From an uncultured Prevotella sp. (GTDB lineage Bacteria; Bacteroidota; Bacteroidia; Bacteroidales; Bacteroidaceae), in NCBI GenBank assembly GCA_944320195.1, contig CALUGP010000002.1, positions 103,210 through 167,209 of the forward strand: DNA of 64,000 bases, in the 5' to 3' direction. The notes under the pieces were generated by a model. It searched no databases. It was not told the DNA's origin and worked only from the letters and a program-made list of their open reading frames with translations. Position 1 is the stretch's first letter, and each line of letters starts with the position of its first letter. The translations under genes were made by a program, and so were the position numbers. Shown piece by piece: positions 51,979 through 60,445 of this stretch.

Positions 51979-52034
51979 TGAACTATATTATTAGTTCATT
52001 TTCTTTGTTATTAGTTCAAAAAGAACTATCTTTG
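51979..52034 (+). promoter_or_regulatory. Rightward early promoter with two overlapping operators
   Basis: TTTG (52004-52007), 19 bases, TATCTTTG (52027-52034): an exact Bacteroidota consensus. Two inverted repeats carry the same half site: TGAACTATATTATTAGTTCA (51979-51998) and TAGTTC-AAAAA-GAACTA (52012-52028), the second covering the spacer and -7 start. A weaker third copy (GAACTGTTTAATAGTT) lies at about 51949-51964. It resembles a lambda-like operator set for the S24 repressor. Confidence 0.8.
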
Positions 52035-52124
52035 CAACTGTAAAACAGAACAACCGCATAACGTCAAGGAAACAGAAATGCAACACAAGACGATTTAACG
52101 GCAAAAATAAGAATTAAAACTGAG

Positions 52125-52298
52125 ATGGCAAAGCGAAAGAGAATAATTTTAAGGAGAGGCGAGGTTGAAAGGCTTTCCAAGATTGCAGGCGTAAGCCGAA
52201 TGACTGTAACACGTGCTCTCGGATGGAACGCTGATACCCCGGCAGAGAATAAAGTTAGAGAGTTGGCAAAGGAGCTGAATATGATAAAGAAATTCTGA
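52125..52298 (+). CDS. Small HTH protein, Cro-like
   Basis: A 57-residue basic protein: MAKRKRIILRRGEVERLSKI followed by AGVSRMTVTRALGWN, a LacI-type helix-turn-helix (A-G-V-S-x-x-T-V-x-R-A-L). Its first-gene position right after the early promoter makes it a Cro-type regulator or excisionase-like factor. No further domain is present. It was found by reading the frame directly because it is short. Confidence 0.7.
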   Translation: MAKRKRIILRRGEVERLSKIAGVSRMTVTRALGWNADTPAENKVRELAKELNMIKKF

Positions 52299-52313
52299 AA
52301 GGAGGAAACGAAT

Positions 52314-52565
52314 ATGAGCGATACAACATCAGGGGTGGCCGGAATGGCAATGATAAATGCAAGGACGCAAAAAGAACTCCGAGAAAAGATTGAAGCCTTG
52401 CTCGGAGAACTTGAAGGGTTTGAATTTCATGCCACTATAGTTGTCAACAAGGACGGAGCGACTAAGGAAGACATAGACCTTTTAGACAAAGTTCTTGATA
52501 AATGGCAGGAGCAAGAGAAAACACATAGTCCTGAAATTGTCGACAGCAAAACGGAGCATAAGTGA
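52314..52565 (+). CDS. Hypothetical phage protein
   Basis: An 83-residue acidic protein: AMINARTQKELREKIEALLG then LEGFEFHATIVVNKDGATKE. Helical and charged, with no recognised family. Its 3' part is antisense to a possible leftward small gene. The start is 15 bases after the HTH gene's stop, fitting an early operon. Confidence 0.55.
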   Translation: MSDTTSGVAGMAMINARTQKELREKIEALLGELEGFEFHATIVVNKDGATKEDIDLLDKVLDKWQEQEKTHSPEIVDSKTEHK

Positions 52566-52668
52566 AAGCCATGCCATGAAGTGGAACTGTGATTACAGGA
52601 TGTTGCCCGTGAACGGGGCATGAGAAGGCTTCAAGACGAGCCTTTAACTCTTGATTAAGATTTTCCAT
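52462..52668 (-). CDS. Possible leftward small protein with CPVHG/HP and CC motifs
   Basis: A 68-residue frame: LEAFSCPVHGQHPVITVPL followed by GMAFTYAPFCCRQFQDYV. The C-x-x-H-G-x-H-P and Cys-Cys-x-x-F arrangement recalls small Bacteroidota phage proteins I have seen annotated as hypothetical, and a minus-strand -7 box TATATTTG (52691-52698) is 23 bases upstream. It overlaps the end of the opposite gene, so the evidence is mixed. Confidence 0.4.
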   Translation of the reverse strand: MENLNQELKARLEAFSCPVHGQHPVITVPLHGMAFTYAPFCCRQFQDYVFSLAPAIYQELCLKGLCLP

Positions 52669-52783
52669 ATAAAATATTTTTAGTTCGGTGCAAATATAAT
52701 GCTAAACATAGGGCAGGAGCGTATATCTCCGCATTTCATTCCATATGAAATATTTTTGGTTCATTGGAGATACCTGCCCTTTT
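52665..52783. repeat. Direct repeat and hairpin in the early intergenic gap
   Basis: CCATAT-r-AAATATTTTT-r-GTTC occurs at 52665-52686 and 52741-52762. Between and around them GGGCAGG...GTATATCTCC (52711-52730) pairs with GGAGATACCTGCCC (52766-52779) followed by TTTT. This could be a terminator or a protein-binding site. Confidence 0.5.
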
Positions 52784-52836
52784 GATATGACAAATGGGCC
52801 TGATAAGGCTAATAAGATAAACGGGAGGAAACGGAG

Positions 52837-53139
52837 ATGAAAGTCACGATGGAATTCAACGAGCTGAACAACCTGCTGTCGCGGTACGTACAGGTGGGCT
52901 TCATGGAAGCCGTGAGGATGTATGAACCGGCGCAGGACAGGATAAGGCTGGCGGAAGTGAAGGCGTGGCTGAAGATGGCTCTCGTGGACTACAAGACATT
53001 CAAGGCTCTCGTGGACAAGGGCACGATAAGGGCAAGAAAGGCTGGAGACGCAAAGAACTCCCCACTCTACTACTCGAAGAAGGAGATACAACAGGCGTTG
53101 GCAAGCATAGGCGTGATGAGGGCGATAAACAAGGAATAG
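52837..53139 (+). CDS. Hypothetical phage protein, possible DNA-binding
   Basis: A 100-residue protein: MEFNELNNLLSRYVQVGFME, RLAEVKAWLKMALVDYKTF, RARKAGDAKNSPLYYSKKEI. The last part resembles an excisionase or MerR-like DNA-binding helix pair with a basic wing. I do not assign a family. It lies early in the prophage operon and is preceded by the repeat/hairpin region. Confidence 0.55.
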   Translation: MKVTMEFNELNNLLSRYVQVGFMEAVRMYEPAQDRIRLAEVKAWLKMALVDYKTFKALVDKGTIRARKAGDAKNSPLYYSKKEIQQALASIGVMRAINKE

Positions 53140-53262
53140 GAAATCAAGTGAGGAACATTCAAGGATGTTTAGTGTGCGATAGGTGACGGGACGGCTGACG
53201 ACCGGCAACACGCAGCGAGAGCGGCGTCACCACAGAAGAAAATGAAAAATTAAAAATGAACA

Positions 53263-53490
53263 ATGAAGAATATGAAGACTTTGAAATCGATAATGCACAT
53301 TGTCGCGCTGACGGCGCTGGGGCTGTTGGCGGCAGTAGGAATATTCTCGGCCGATGTGTCGGACTTGACGGCATTCTTTGCATTGAAGGCGGCAGGATTT
53401 GCAGCGGCATACGCTCTTTGCAGGCTATATATGCTTTGGCGAAAAAGCGACAGGTGGCTGCAAGAGTACGAGAAGTTTTGCAGGATGTGA
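53263..53490 (+). CDS. Small membrane protein, unknown function
   Basis: A 75-residue protein with two hydrophobic segments (about 12-28 and 37-58) and a charged C-terminus (WRKSDRWLQEYEKFCRM). Start ATG follows an AT-rich repeat tract; the Met three codons in is also possible. Function unknown; perhaps a holin-like or exclusion protein, which is only a guess. Confidence 0.5.
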   Translation: MKNMKTLKSIMHIVALTALGLLAAVGIFSADVSDLTAFFALKAAGFAAAYALCRLYMLWRKSDRWLQEYEKFCRM

Positions 53491-53617
53491 CTGGGAAGCC
53501 CGGGAGAGCTGGGAGGACTGGGCATATAGAGATACAATGTTTGTGAGATGAAGTATTAGATGAATATCTGTAATAATCCGAGTGACAGAGCCGTTGGGAA
53601 ACGCCTGTGTCGCAAAC

Positions 53618-53693
53618 GGCCGGAAGGTGCAAGGGCACGCATGGCAGTGCAGGATGATGCTATGAGAGCGGTTCGAGTCCGCTTCTGGCCACA
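53618..53693 (+). tRNA. tRNA-like element 1 (degenerate)
   Basis: GGCCGGA (acceptor, 5') pairs with TCTGGCC (53684-53690, one G-T), then A and CA. The D arm is GTGC-AAGGGCAC-GCAT, and the T arm is AGCGG-TTCGAGT-CCGCT with a perfect T loop. The length fits a tRNA. The anticodon arm (GCAGT-GCAGGAT-GATGC) has a mismatch and lacks T33, so it is probably a degraded or non-decoding tRNA-like RNA. Confidence 0.5.
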
Positions 53694-54057
53694 AGACCCA
53701 ATAAAAGCGACATGATGGGTGCGCCCGAGCAGGCAAGGCTCTACGACCTCAACCAATACATAGCCTGAAGGTAGTCAATCGGGGGATAAGCTCCCCGACA
53801 CGCGAGCACACAGCCGGACATCATGTCGACGAGTAGCACGCATGGCGTTTAAAGAGGCGTTAAGTCGCCGAGCTGCATATTGGGAAAATGAAAAATGAAA
53901 AATGAAAAATGATGCAAATGTAGCATGAGATAAAGATATAGCAACAGATGTGATGAAAACGTAACACTTTTACTTTACTTGAAAAATTTGTCATGGTTTA
54001 AATGAAGGTTTTTTAAGTAACCAAGCCGCCCATGTCGTGAGACACGGCGGTTTCAAC

Positions 54058-54130
54058 GGCGGCTTCGGAACGCGCGGTGCAGCAGGGAGGCATGGCGACG
54101 CGCGGAGGGTTCGACTCCCTTGCCGCCACA
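54058..54130 (+). ncRNA. tRNA-like element 2 (lacks anticodon arm)
   Basis: It shares with element 1 a D-arm-like GTGC-AGCAGGGAG-GCATGG and a T arm GAGGG-TTCGACT-CCCTT, ending GCCGCC then ACA. GGCGGC at 54058-54063 pairs with that end. Only about 10 bases lie between the D-arm-like and T-arm parts, so there is no anticodon arm. It cannot act as a normal tRNA. Confidence 0.45.
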
Positions 54131-54164
54131 ATGCAAATTGTTTCAAATCAATTAAGTTGTTTAG

Positions 54165-54198
54165 CCCTGCCCGGCCGTGAGGTTAGGCAGGGATTTTT
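54165..54198 (+). terminator. Rho-independent terminator upstream of recT
   Basis: CCCTGCC pairs with GGCAGGG around a 14-base loop, followed by ATTTTT. It would end transcription 125 bases before the recT start, so readthrough needs an antitermination mechanism or a promoter downstream of it. Confidence 0.75.
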
Positions 54199-54323
54199 GG
54201 AACGACCATGAAGCCATTTTAATCATATATAAATTTCAGTTCATGTTTGATTGGGGCGGCTTCGCCTGTCGGGGCTGTTCCCTTTCAAACATTAACCATT
54301 GTCAAACAAAAAAAGCTACAAAC

Positions 54324-55277
54324 ATGAACAACCAAGAGACTTTGAACCAGGCAAAAGCCATCCAGTCGCTGAAAGCGACGGAGGTGGTTAGGAACGACTA
54401 CGTCAGGCAGCAGTTCATCAACGTGTACAACGCCATTTGGAAAGAAGGTGGCGAGGCGGTATATGAACGTGAGGCGATGTATTTCAACAACCAGCTTCGC
54501 GACAAGGAGAACTTGCGCAAGTGTACTGGAATGTCGGTATTTCTCGCGTTCATCGACCTTGCCGTGCGCGGCCTCTCGCTTGAACCGGGGGCGCAGGCCT
54601 TGTGTTACCTTCTGCCGCGCAACTACAAGGTAAGCACGCCGCAGGGCGACCGATGGGAGGCTCGCTGCAACCTCACCATTTCCGGGTATGGCGAACTGGT
54701 GCTGCGGGCCAAAGCCGGACAAATCCAGTATGCCGACAATCCTGTCATCGTGTACGAGGGCGACGACTTCTCCTTTGGTGAGAAAGACGGTCGTAAGTAC
54801 GTCAACTATTGCTGCCGCATCCCACGCCAGTCTAACCGCATAATAGCCTGCTTCCTTAAAATCACACGCCCTGACGGCACGATGGACTACTCGGTGATGA
54901 CGGAAAGCGACTGGAAACGGCTTGAGAGTTTTTCGGCAAAGAACAACGCCTACTACGACAGCCAGACGCGGCAGCGCGTGGAGCGAGCCAACGACCTGTA
55001 CAACGTGGGCGGACAGATAGACCCCGGCTTTCTCGCGGCCAAGTGCATCAAGCACGCATTCAAGACCTATCCTAAGATAGCCATAGGCAAGGGAACGCAG
55101 CTCGAAAGCGATGTCATCGGAGACGAACAGCCCGAACCGGGCTTCGACCCATACGGAGGAATGGCCGAGGGCACGTCTCAACCGACACCGCAAGCGAAGG
55201 AAGAGCAGACGTTCGCGCCGCCGCAGGACATGTCGGTGGGAGTGACGGTAGAGCCTTCAGGGGACGACACTTTTTAA
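54324..55277 (+). CDS. recT: RecT-family single-strand annealing recombinase
   Basis: A 317-residue protein. The RecT core AFIDLAVRGLSLEPGAQALC, LLPRNYKV, LTISGYGELVLRAKAGQI and VYEGDDFSFGEKDG is clear. A Pro/Gln-rich tail follows. It anneals ssDNA made by the nearby PD-(D/E)XK nuclease during phage recombination. The ATG at 54324 is preferred; the longer frame runs into the terminator hairpin. Confidence 0.92.
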   Translation: MNNQETLNQAKAIQSLKATEVVRNDYVRQQFINVYNAIWKEGGEAVYEREAMYFNNQLRDKENLRKCTGMSVFLAFIDLAVRGLSLEPGAQALCYLLPRNYKVSTPQGDRWEARCNLTISGYGELVLRAKAGQIQYADNPVIVYEGDDFSFGEKDGRKYVNYCCRIPRQSNRIIACFLKITRPDGTMDYSVMTESDWKRLESFSAKNNAYYDSQTRQRVERANDLYNVGGQIDPGFLAAKCIKHAFKTYPKIAIGKGTQLESDVIGDEQPEPGFDPYGGMAEGTSQPTPQAKEEQTFAPPQDMSVGVTVEPSGDDTF

Positions 55278-55300
55278 TCCACAATTCATAAATACAGGAT

Positions 55301-56497
55301 ATGAGTAACGAACTGACGATAATACGGCCTGAGAACATGAACGAAATCATACAGGCCGCCCCGAAGTCCTATGAACTGAACAGGATATCGCGTGACAACT
55401 GCGTGAACTTCGGGCAGAACATACTCCACACCATACAGCAGCAGGGCATGAACGACGACCTCGACTGCCAGGCGGCATCGTTCATAGAGAAAGCACGGCG
55501 CACAGTAAAGGCAATGAATGAACGGCGCTCAGCCGTTACCAAGCTGTTCGACCAAGTACGCACGGCATTCACAGCCATTGAAAATGAGATTGACCCTGCA
55601 AAATCGGGTACTATCGGCTACCAGCTTCAAGAGTTCCGTAACCAATACGCCGCAAAGAAACGTGCCGAGGAAGAGAAACGGCTGCGCGAGGAAATGGAAC
55701 GCCGTCAGGCGGAAGAGGCGGCGCGGAAGTTCCGCATGGACGTGGAGGACGATTTAAAACAGCAGTTCCAGCGCCTTGTCAACGATGCTATAAACCAGAT
55801 AACGACGGCAGACAACGGGCTGACTCTTGAAAATTATGACAATACGCTGGCACTACTGAAAAGCACGAAGGCGTATGTGGACAAGGGCCTGCCGTCCGAA
55901 TGGTTTGCAAAACTGCGCACGTTCGTCCGCATCCCGACCGGCGTGAACGCTGCCGAAATAGAGACGGAGATAAAACAAAAGCTTCACAAGCAGTTCATTG
56001 AGCAGTACATGGCCGAGGTAGGCGACACTCTTGACTATACCATCGACCGTCTGCCCTCCAAGAAAGCCAACCTCGAAAAGATAGCCAAGGCCAACGCCGA
56101 GGAGGCGGCGCGCATGAAGGCGGAAATGGAGGCAAGGCAGAAAGCCGAGGCAGAACGTATCGAGAAAGAACGTGCCGAACGCGAGGCCGAGGAAAAGCGC
56201 AAGGCGGAATTGGAACGCAAGACGGCTGAAATGACTTCTCTTTTCGACGGCCAAGCAGCCGCTTCCACCTACCAACCAAAGACGAAAGTCACGAAGAAGA
56301 TCACCCTTCTCAATCCCGAAGGCATCATGCCTGTCATTTCTCTGTGGTGGAGCAAGGAGGGTTGCACCCTCTCTGTGGGCGAACTGGCCAAGATGTTCAA
56401 AAAGCAAATCGCCTTCTGTGAGAAGCTGGCCAACAAGGATGAGGTGTTCATTCAGAATGAAAGCGTGGAATACGTGGACGAAGTTAAGGCAAAGTAA
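55301..56497 (+). CDS. DUF1351-like coiled-coil phage protein
   Basis: A 398-residue protein with a helical N-terminus (LNRISRDNCVNFGQNILHTI), charged coiled coils at about 110-150 and 250-310 (RAEEEKRLREEMERRQAEE) and a C-terminal domain. It has the general layout of DUF1351-type proteins found between recT and exonuclease genes in phages. Its role is unknown. It overlaps neither neighbour and starts 24 bases after recT. Confidence 0.75.
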   Translation: MSNELTIIRPENMNEIIQAAPKSYELNRISRDNCVNFGQNILHTIQQQGMNDDLDCQAASFIEKARRTVKAMNERRSAVTKLFDQVRTAFTAIENEIDPAKSGTIGYQLQEFRNQYAAKKRAEEEKRLREEMERRQAEEAARKFRMDVEDDLKQQFQRLVNDAINQITTADNGLTLENYDNTLALLKSTKAYVDKGLPSEWFAKLRTFVRIPTGVNAAEIETEIKQKLHKQFIEQYMAEVGDTLDYTIDRLPSKKANLEKIAKANAEEAARMKAEMEARQKAEAERIEKERAEREAEEKRKAELERKTAEMTSLFDGQAAASTYQPKTKVTKKITLLNPEGIMPVISLWWSKEGCTLSVGELAKMFKKQIAFCEKLANKDEVFIQNESVEYVDEVKAK

Positions 56498-56498
56498 C

Positions 56499-57167
56499 AT
56501 GAATCATAACCCCGATGAATACTATAACCGTGCGGAGGTGTCGAACAGCGACCTCACGGCACTGCGCGACATCCTCCACCCACGCCAACAGTTCGGCGAC
56601 CGCGAGGCGGCGTTCCGCTTCGGCACGCTGGTGGATGCAATCATCACCGAACCGGCGCGTGTCGATTACTACCGCTTCACGGTGGACGATGTGCAATACA
56701 CCGACGACGAGTTTCATCACGCCAAAGAGATGCAACACGCTCTCCGCATGGAGGCTCGCCGCGACCCGTTCCTTGCAAAAGTTCTCGAATTGGCCGATAC
56801 GCAACGCTTCATGGTAAACCACGGTCAGGAGTTCACCTACTGCGATTGGCCTTTCCACCTCGACACCCGCTGCAAGTGGGACTGGTACCTGTCCGCATTC
56901 GGCTTCGGCGGCGACCTGAAAACTACCTTCGCCAGCTCTCAGACGGAGTTCGACGAGGCCGTTGACTTCTTCGATTGGGACCGCAGCCGCGCATGGTACA
57001 TGGACATCGCACACAGCGACCGTGACTTCATCTACGCCATTTCGAAGAAGAACTGCAAGGTGTTCAAGAAGTTCATCACGCGTGGCGACGATATATATAG
57101 CCGTGGCCGGGAGAAGTACGAAGAGCTGGCGTTCCAGTGGTGGCTCTTTACTACTAAAACAGCATAA
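56499..57167 (+). CDS. PD-(D/E)XK exonuclease (RecE/YqaJ-like)
   Basis: A 222-residue nuclease. EVSNSDLTALRDI, FGTLVDAIITEP and LDTRCKWDWYL precede the metal site GGDLKTT (about residue 137-143; the D-x-K of the fold), followed by WDRSRAWYMDIAH. With RecT it forms the recombination pair. The start overlaps nothing and lies 2 bases after the previous stop. Confidence 0.82.
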   Translation: MNHNPDEYYNRAEVSNSDLTALRDILHPRQQFGDREAAFRFGTLVDAIITEPARVDYYRFTVDDVQYTDDEFHHAKEMQHALRMEARRDPFLAKVLELADTQRFMVNHGQEFTYCDWPFHLDTRCKWDWYLSAFGFGGDLKTTFASSQTEFDEAVDFFDWDRSRAWYMDIAHSDRDFIYAISKKNCKVFKKFITRGDDIYSRGREKYEELAFQWWLFTTKTA

Positions 57168-57168
57168 T

Positions 57169-57606
57169 ATGGACATCTATTGCCGCGTAACCCCTTACGG
57201 CCTTGTACCGCTTTACGACAGCGACCATGACTTGAAGCAGCGTCTGCGTGTCGGCTCCACCGTCCGTTGCCGTGTCAGCCAGCCGCGCAACTATGAGTTT
57301 CACAAGAAGTTTTTTGCGCTCGTCAGGCTGACTTACGACAACCTGCCCCTTCCGCTCGTCGAGCGGTGGAAAATACACAGCGTGGACGATATGCTACGCC
57401 GCTTCAAGCGCGACCTCGGCTACTTCACGTCGTCTGTCAACGAACTTGGAGAGCGTGAGGTCGAGTACAAGAGCATATCGTTCGCGGCAATGGATGAAGA
57501 AGAGTTCGAGCGGTTCTATAACGGCAGCGTGAACCTCGTGCTTGACAAGTACATACGAGGACTTGAGCGCGAGGATTTGCTGGCCGAAGTTGAACATTTT
57601 ATGTAA
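57169..57606 (+). CDS. DUF1367-like phage protein
   Basis: A 145-residue protein: IYCRVTPYGLVPLYDSDHD, RCRVSQPRNYEFHKKFFALV and MDEEEFERFYNG. This is the layout of DUF1367-family phage proteins related to NinB-like or recombination helpers. Its start is immediately after the nuclease stop. No catalytic motif is evident; the family's function is not established. Confidence 0.75.
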   Translation: MDIYCRVTPYGLVPLYDSDHDLKQRLRVGSTVRCRVSQPRNYEFHKKFFALVRLTYDNLPLPLVERWKIHSVDDMLRRFKRDLGYFTSSVNELGEREVEYKSISFAAMDEEEFERFYNGSVNLVLDKYIRGLEREDLLAEVEHFM

Positions 57607-57612
57607 CAGATT

Positions 57613-57834
57613 ATGAAACCAAAAGTAGGACAATACTTTTACCAGCCCCACGGTCACGGATTTAGGATATACCGTTGGACGTTCGTGTCGGCGGAGTCAT
57701 GCTCGGCTTCACGCGTAGAGGACGAACCCACATATTACGACTGCGAGGAAGCTCGCAAGCGTGTTTATAAATTAAACGGATGGAACTTCAACAAGAAAAA
57801 GAATGGACGGACTGCATCATCACCTGCGCGTTGA
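57613..57834 (+). CDS. Small phage protein, unknown
   Basis: A 73-residue protein: KPKVGQYFYQPHGHGFRIYR, then VEDEPTYYDCEEARKRVYKL, ending basic. It is small and aromatic-rich. It overlaps the SNF2 gene by 32 bases. No family recognised; the tight spacing supports it as real. Confidence 0.65.
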   Translation: MKPKVGQYFYQPHGHGFRIYRWTFVSAESCSASRVEDEPTYYDCEEARKRVYKLNGWNFNKKKNGRTASSPAR

Positions 57835-59308
57835 ACCTTATCCCTACCAGCGCGAGGGCATCATCTACGGACTGGATAAGAAACGCCTAATCATCGGCGA
57901 CGAACCTGGGCTGGGCAAGACTTTGCAGAGCATCGGTATTGTAGATACTGCAAACGCCTATCCCTGTCTTGTCATCTGTCCGTCATCGTTGAAGATTAAC
58001 TGGCAGCGCGAGTTCGAGAAGTTCACCGAAAAGTCGGCATTGGTCCTCGACAACTCCGTGCGTACAACATGGCCTTACCTGCTCAAAATGGGTATGCACC
58101 ATGTCGCCATTGTGAACTACGAAAGTCTGAGAAAGTATTTCGTGTGGGATATAAATGGGAGGACTGGGAGCAATGGGAGTTCCGGGAAAGGCAACCAAAG
58201 CTTCCGGTTGAAGGACGTGGTGTTCTGTCCGCAGATAAGGATGTTCAAGAGCGTCATCATAGACGAGAGCCACCGTGTGAAAGACCCGTCGGCGCAACAG
58301 ACAATCTTCACCAAGGGGATCACGACCGGCAAGGAATGGATTATCCTCCTATCAGGTACGCCGGTTGTCAACCGTCCCGAGGACTTGGTGGCGCAACTCT
58401 CCATTATGGGCAGGCTTCAGGAGTTCGGAGGGCGTACGCAGTTCATGGCGGACTACTGCATTGACCCGAAAGACAAAAAGGCGGAGCCGGCCGTGCCGCT
58501 GTCGGTGTTGAGCAGAAAGTTATACGACACCTGCATGATACGCCGCGAGAAGGCGAAGGTGCTGCCGCAGCTGCCCGACAAGACACGCATAGACCTGTAC
58601 GTAGACATAGACAACGCGCCGGAATACAACCTCGCCGCCGCAGACCTCGCGGCCTACCTCCAGCAATACACGGAGTGTACGGACTGGGAGATACGGCGCA
58701 AGATGAGGATGGAAGCTCTCGTGCGCTTCATGACGCTGCGCAGGCTGGCAACGCTGGGCAAGGTGGCGCAGGCTACGGACTTCATAAGAACATTCCTGGA
58801 AAATGGCAAGAAGCTGATAGTGTTCTGTTCGCTCCACGAAGTCGTTGACGGTTTGGTAAAGGCCTTTCCCGGCGCGGTGACCGTAACGGGGCGTGACAGC
58901 GCGGTGGAGAAGCAGGCGGCTGTTGACAGCTTTCAGAACAATGCGGAAACTATGCTCATAATCTGTTCAATCAAGGCCGCCGGCGTAGGGCTGACATTGA
59001 CGGCTTCGTCGTCGGTGGCCTTTCTTGAGCTGCCTTGGACCTACTGCGACTGCTGCCAGTGCGAGGACAGGGCGCACCGCATAGGACAGAAGGACAACGT
59101 GACGTGTTACTACCTGTTAGCCGGCGGCACCATAGACCAGGCGGTGTACAGGCTGATACAGGACAAGAAGAACACGGCGGCGCAGATAATGAACAGTGAC
59201 GACGATATACCGACAGAGGAGGCTTATTTCAACGAACTGGTTAACCTTTTCATGGAAAATGGAGATATGCAAGACGGACGTGCGGAAGATAATCCAGTAC
59301 CTGGATGA
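57803..59308 (+). CDS. SNF2-family DNA helicase/translocase
   Basis: A 501-residue SF2 protein: Walker A GDEPGLGKTLQSIG, motif II IIDESHRVKD, SGTPVVNRPEDL (motif III), and the C-terminal helicase motifs VFCSLHEV and CQCEDRAHRIGQKDNVTC (V-VI). It lacks the accessory domains of eukaryotic homologues, like other phage members. It could remodel replication or recombination intermediates. An in-frame Gly/Ser-rich loop (NGRTGSNGSSGKGNQ, about residue 120) looks like an inserted simple repeat. Confidence 0.92.
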   Translation: MDGLHHHLRVEPYPYQREGIIYGLDKKRLIIGDEPGLGKTLQSIGIVDTANAYPCLVICPSSLKINWQREFEKFTEKSALVLDNSVRTTWPYLLKMGMHHVAIVNYESLRKYFVWDINGRTGSNGSSGKGNQSFRLKDVVFCPQIRMFKSVIIDESHRVKDPSAQQTIFTKGITTGKEWIILLSGTPVVNRPEDLVAQLSIMGRLQEFGGRTQFMADYCIDPKDKKAEPAVPLSVLSRKLYDTCMIRREKAKVLPQLPDKTRIDLYVDIDNAPEYNLAAADLAAYLQQYTECTDWEIRRKMRMEALVRFMTLRRLATLGKVAQATDFIRTFLENGKKLIVFCSLHEVVDGLVKAFPGAVTVTGRDSAVEKQAAVDSFQNNAETMLIICSIKAAGVGLTLTASSSVAFLELPWTYCDCCQCEDRAHRIGQKDNVTCYYLLAGGTIDQAVYRLIQDKKNTAAQIMNSDDDIPTEEAYFNELVNLFMENGDMQDGRAEDNPVPG

Positions 59309-59432
59309 CGCAGCAAAGCTATACGACACCCGACGGGGGCAACGCAACGTCTGCCGCGCATGGGTGATAAGGAGAATGATTGAAAAACTGGAAAAGAAAC
59401 TTAAAACAACAATAACACATGAAACTGTTTGA
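59259..59432 (+). CDS. Small phage protein overlapping SNF2
   Basis: A 57-residue helical basic protein: MEICKTDVRKIIQYLDDAAK then LYDTRRGQRNVCRAWVIRR. It overlaps the SNF2 end by 50 bases and the next gene by 14. Similar frames between these phage genes look conserved in my memory of Bacteroidota phages, but I cannot verify this. Confidence 0.55.
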   Translation: MEICKTDVRKIIQYLDDAAKLYDTRRGQRNVCRAWVIRRMIEKLEKKLKTTITHETV

Positions 59433-60045
59433 ATGCGGCATCCGCTACGAGAAAACAATGGAAAACGGGATGCAGAAGAAGGTGACGGAGCTGTATATCG
59501 TAGATGCGCTCTCGTTTACCGAGGCCGAAGGCCGGGTGATAAAGGAAATGTCATGCTACCTCAGCGGCGAGTTTGACGTAGTGTCTGAGAAGATCACGAA
59601 CTACTCGCAGCTTGTGAAGTCTGACAACTCACAGGCCGACAAGTGGTACAAGGTGAAAATAAACTATATCCAAACCGACGAAAGGACGGAAAAGGAGAAA
59701 AAGACTGCGACCTACCTGCTTGTGCAGGCGAAGGACATCGACGACGCAAGGCGGATGACGAACAAGTACATGGAGGGCACGGTGGTAGACTGGGACTGCG
59801 AGGCAGTTTCGGAAACCAAGATAATGGACGTGTTCCTTTATGAGGCGGATGGGGCAAATAAGCCGAATGAGCCTAATAAAGCTGGTGGGACTGATAAGCC
59901 TGATAAAACGGACAAGGCCATAAGCAAGGCGGTGAAACGCTTTGTGGACGGCATACCCGACGGACAGAAGGTGACAATCAGTGCAACGGGCTGCAAGGAT
60001 GTGGTTATAGACAAGACACACGGACATGAGGAAGACGACGCTTGA
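59419..60045 (+). CDS. DUF4494-domain phage protein
   Basis: A 208-residue protein: MKLFECGIRYEKTMENGMQ, ELYIVDALSFTEAEGRVIKE and DKWYKVKINYIQTDERTEKE fit DUF4494, found in Bacteroidota phages and mobile elements. A low-complexity stretch (about 145-170, KPNEPNKAGGTDKPDKTDK) has Asn/Asp-Lys-Pro repeats coded by a simple DNA repeat. The C-terminus is KVTISATGCKDVVID, possibly a binding strand. It overlaps the VRR-NUC gene by 20 bases. Confidence 0.78.
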   Translation: MKLFECGIRYEKTMENGMQKKVTELYIVDALSFTEAEGRVIKEMSCYLSGEFDVVSEKITNYSQLVKSDNSQADKWYKVKINYIQTDERTEKEKKTATYLLVQAKDIDDARRMTNKYMEGTVVDWDCEAVSETKIMDVFLYEADGANKPNEPNKAGGTDKPDKTDKAISKAVKRFVDGIPDGQKVTISATGCKDVVIDKTHGHEEDDA

Positions 60046-60445
60046 CGAGCTGCTTGCCATGGCAAATGCCAAGGCCGTGCGCCGTCAGCCATCAGACGAG
60101 GAGCACTGCATACAAGTGTCATGTGTGCGGTGGTTCAGGCTGAAATATCCGCATCTGTTCGCGCGGCTGTTTGCCGTGCCGAACGGCGGGCGTCGCGACG
60201 GTGTTACTGGTGCGAGGCTCAAAGCGGAGGGCGTAATACCTGGCGTGGCAGATTTAATTCTTCTGAAACGCAACCGCCATTACTGTGGATTGCTGATAGA
60301 AATGAAGACAGCCAATGGCAGGCAGAGTGACGCGCAAAAGTGGTGGCAACAGGCGGTTTGCGCCGACGGTGAGTTTAAGTATGTATTGTGCCGAGGCATA
60401 GATGATTTTATGCGCGAGGTTGACGACTTTCTGTCAGAATGTTAG
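60026..60445 (+). CDS. VRR-NUC domain nuclease
   Basis: A 139-residue nuclease: EEHCIQVSCVRWFRLKYPHL, FAVPNGGRRDGVTGARLKAE, GVIPGVADLILLKRN and GLLIEMKTANGRQSDAQKWW, carrying the E-x-K of the PD-(D/E)XK fold. VRR-NUC enzymes act as structure-specific or Holliday-junction nucleases. It overlaps the DUF4373 gene by 7 bases. Confidence 0.9.
   Translation: MRKTTLDELLAMANAKAVRRQPSDEEHCIQVSCVRWFRLKYPHLFARLFAVPNGGRRDGVTGARLKAEGVIPGVADLILLKRNRHYCGLLIEMKTANGRQSDAQKWWQQAVCADGEFKYVLCRGIDDFMREVDDFLSEC

Larger units (their letters stand above)
53491..54323. other. Long non-coding region in the prophage early operon
   Basis: About 830 bases without a credible gene in either strand. It contains two tRNA-like elements, a run of AAAATGAAAAATG repeats at about 53885-53912, a hairpin AAGCCGCC/GGCGGCTT (54023-54065) and a terminator at 54165-54198. 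The density of structure suggests functional RNA. Confidence 0.6.

Noticed and set aside
53424-53760. Minus-strand frames across the tRNA-like region
   Set aside because: They run over structured non-coding sequence and have no family signs.
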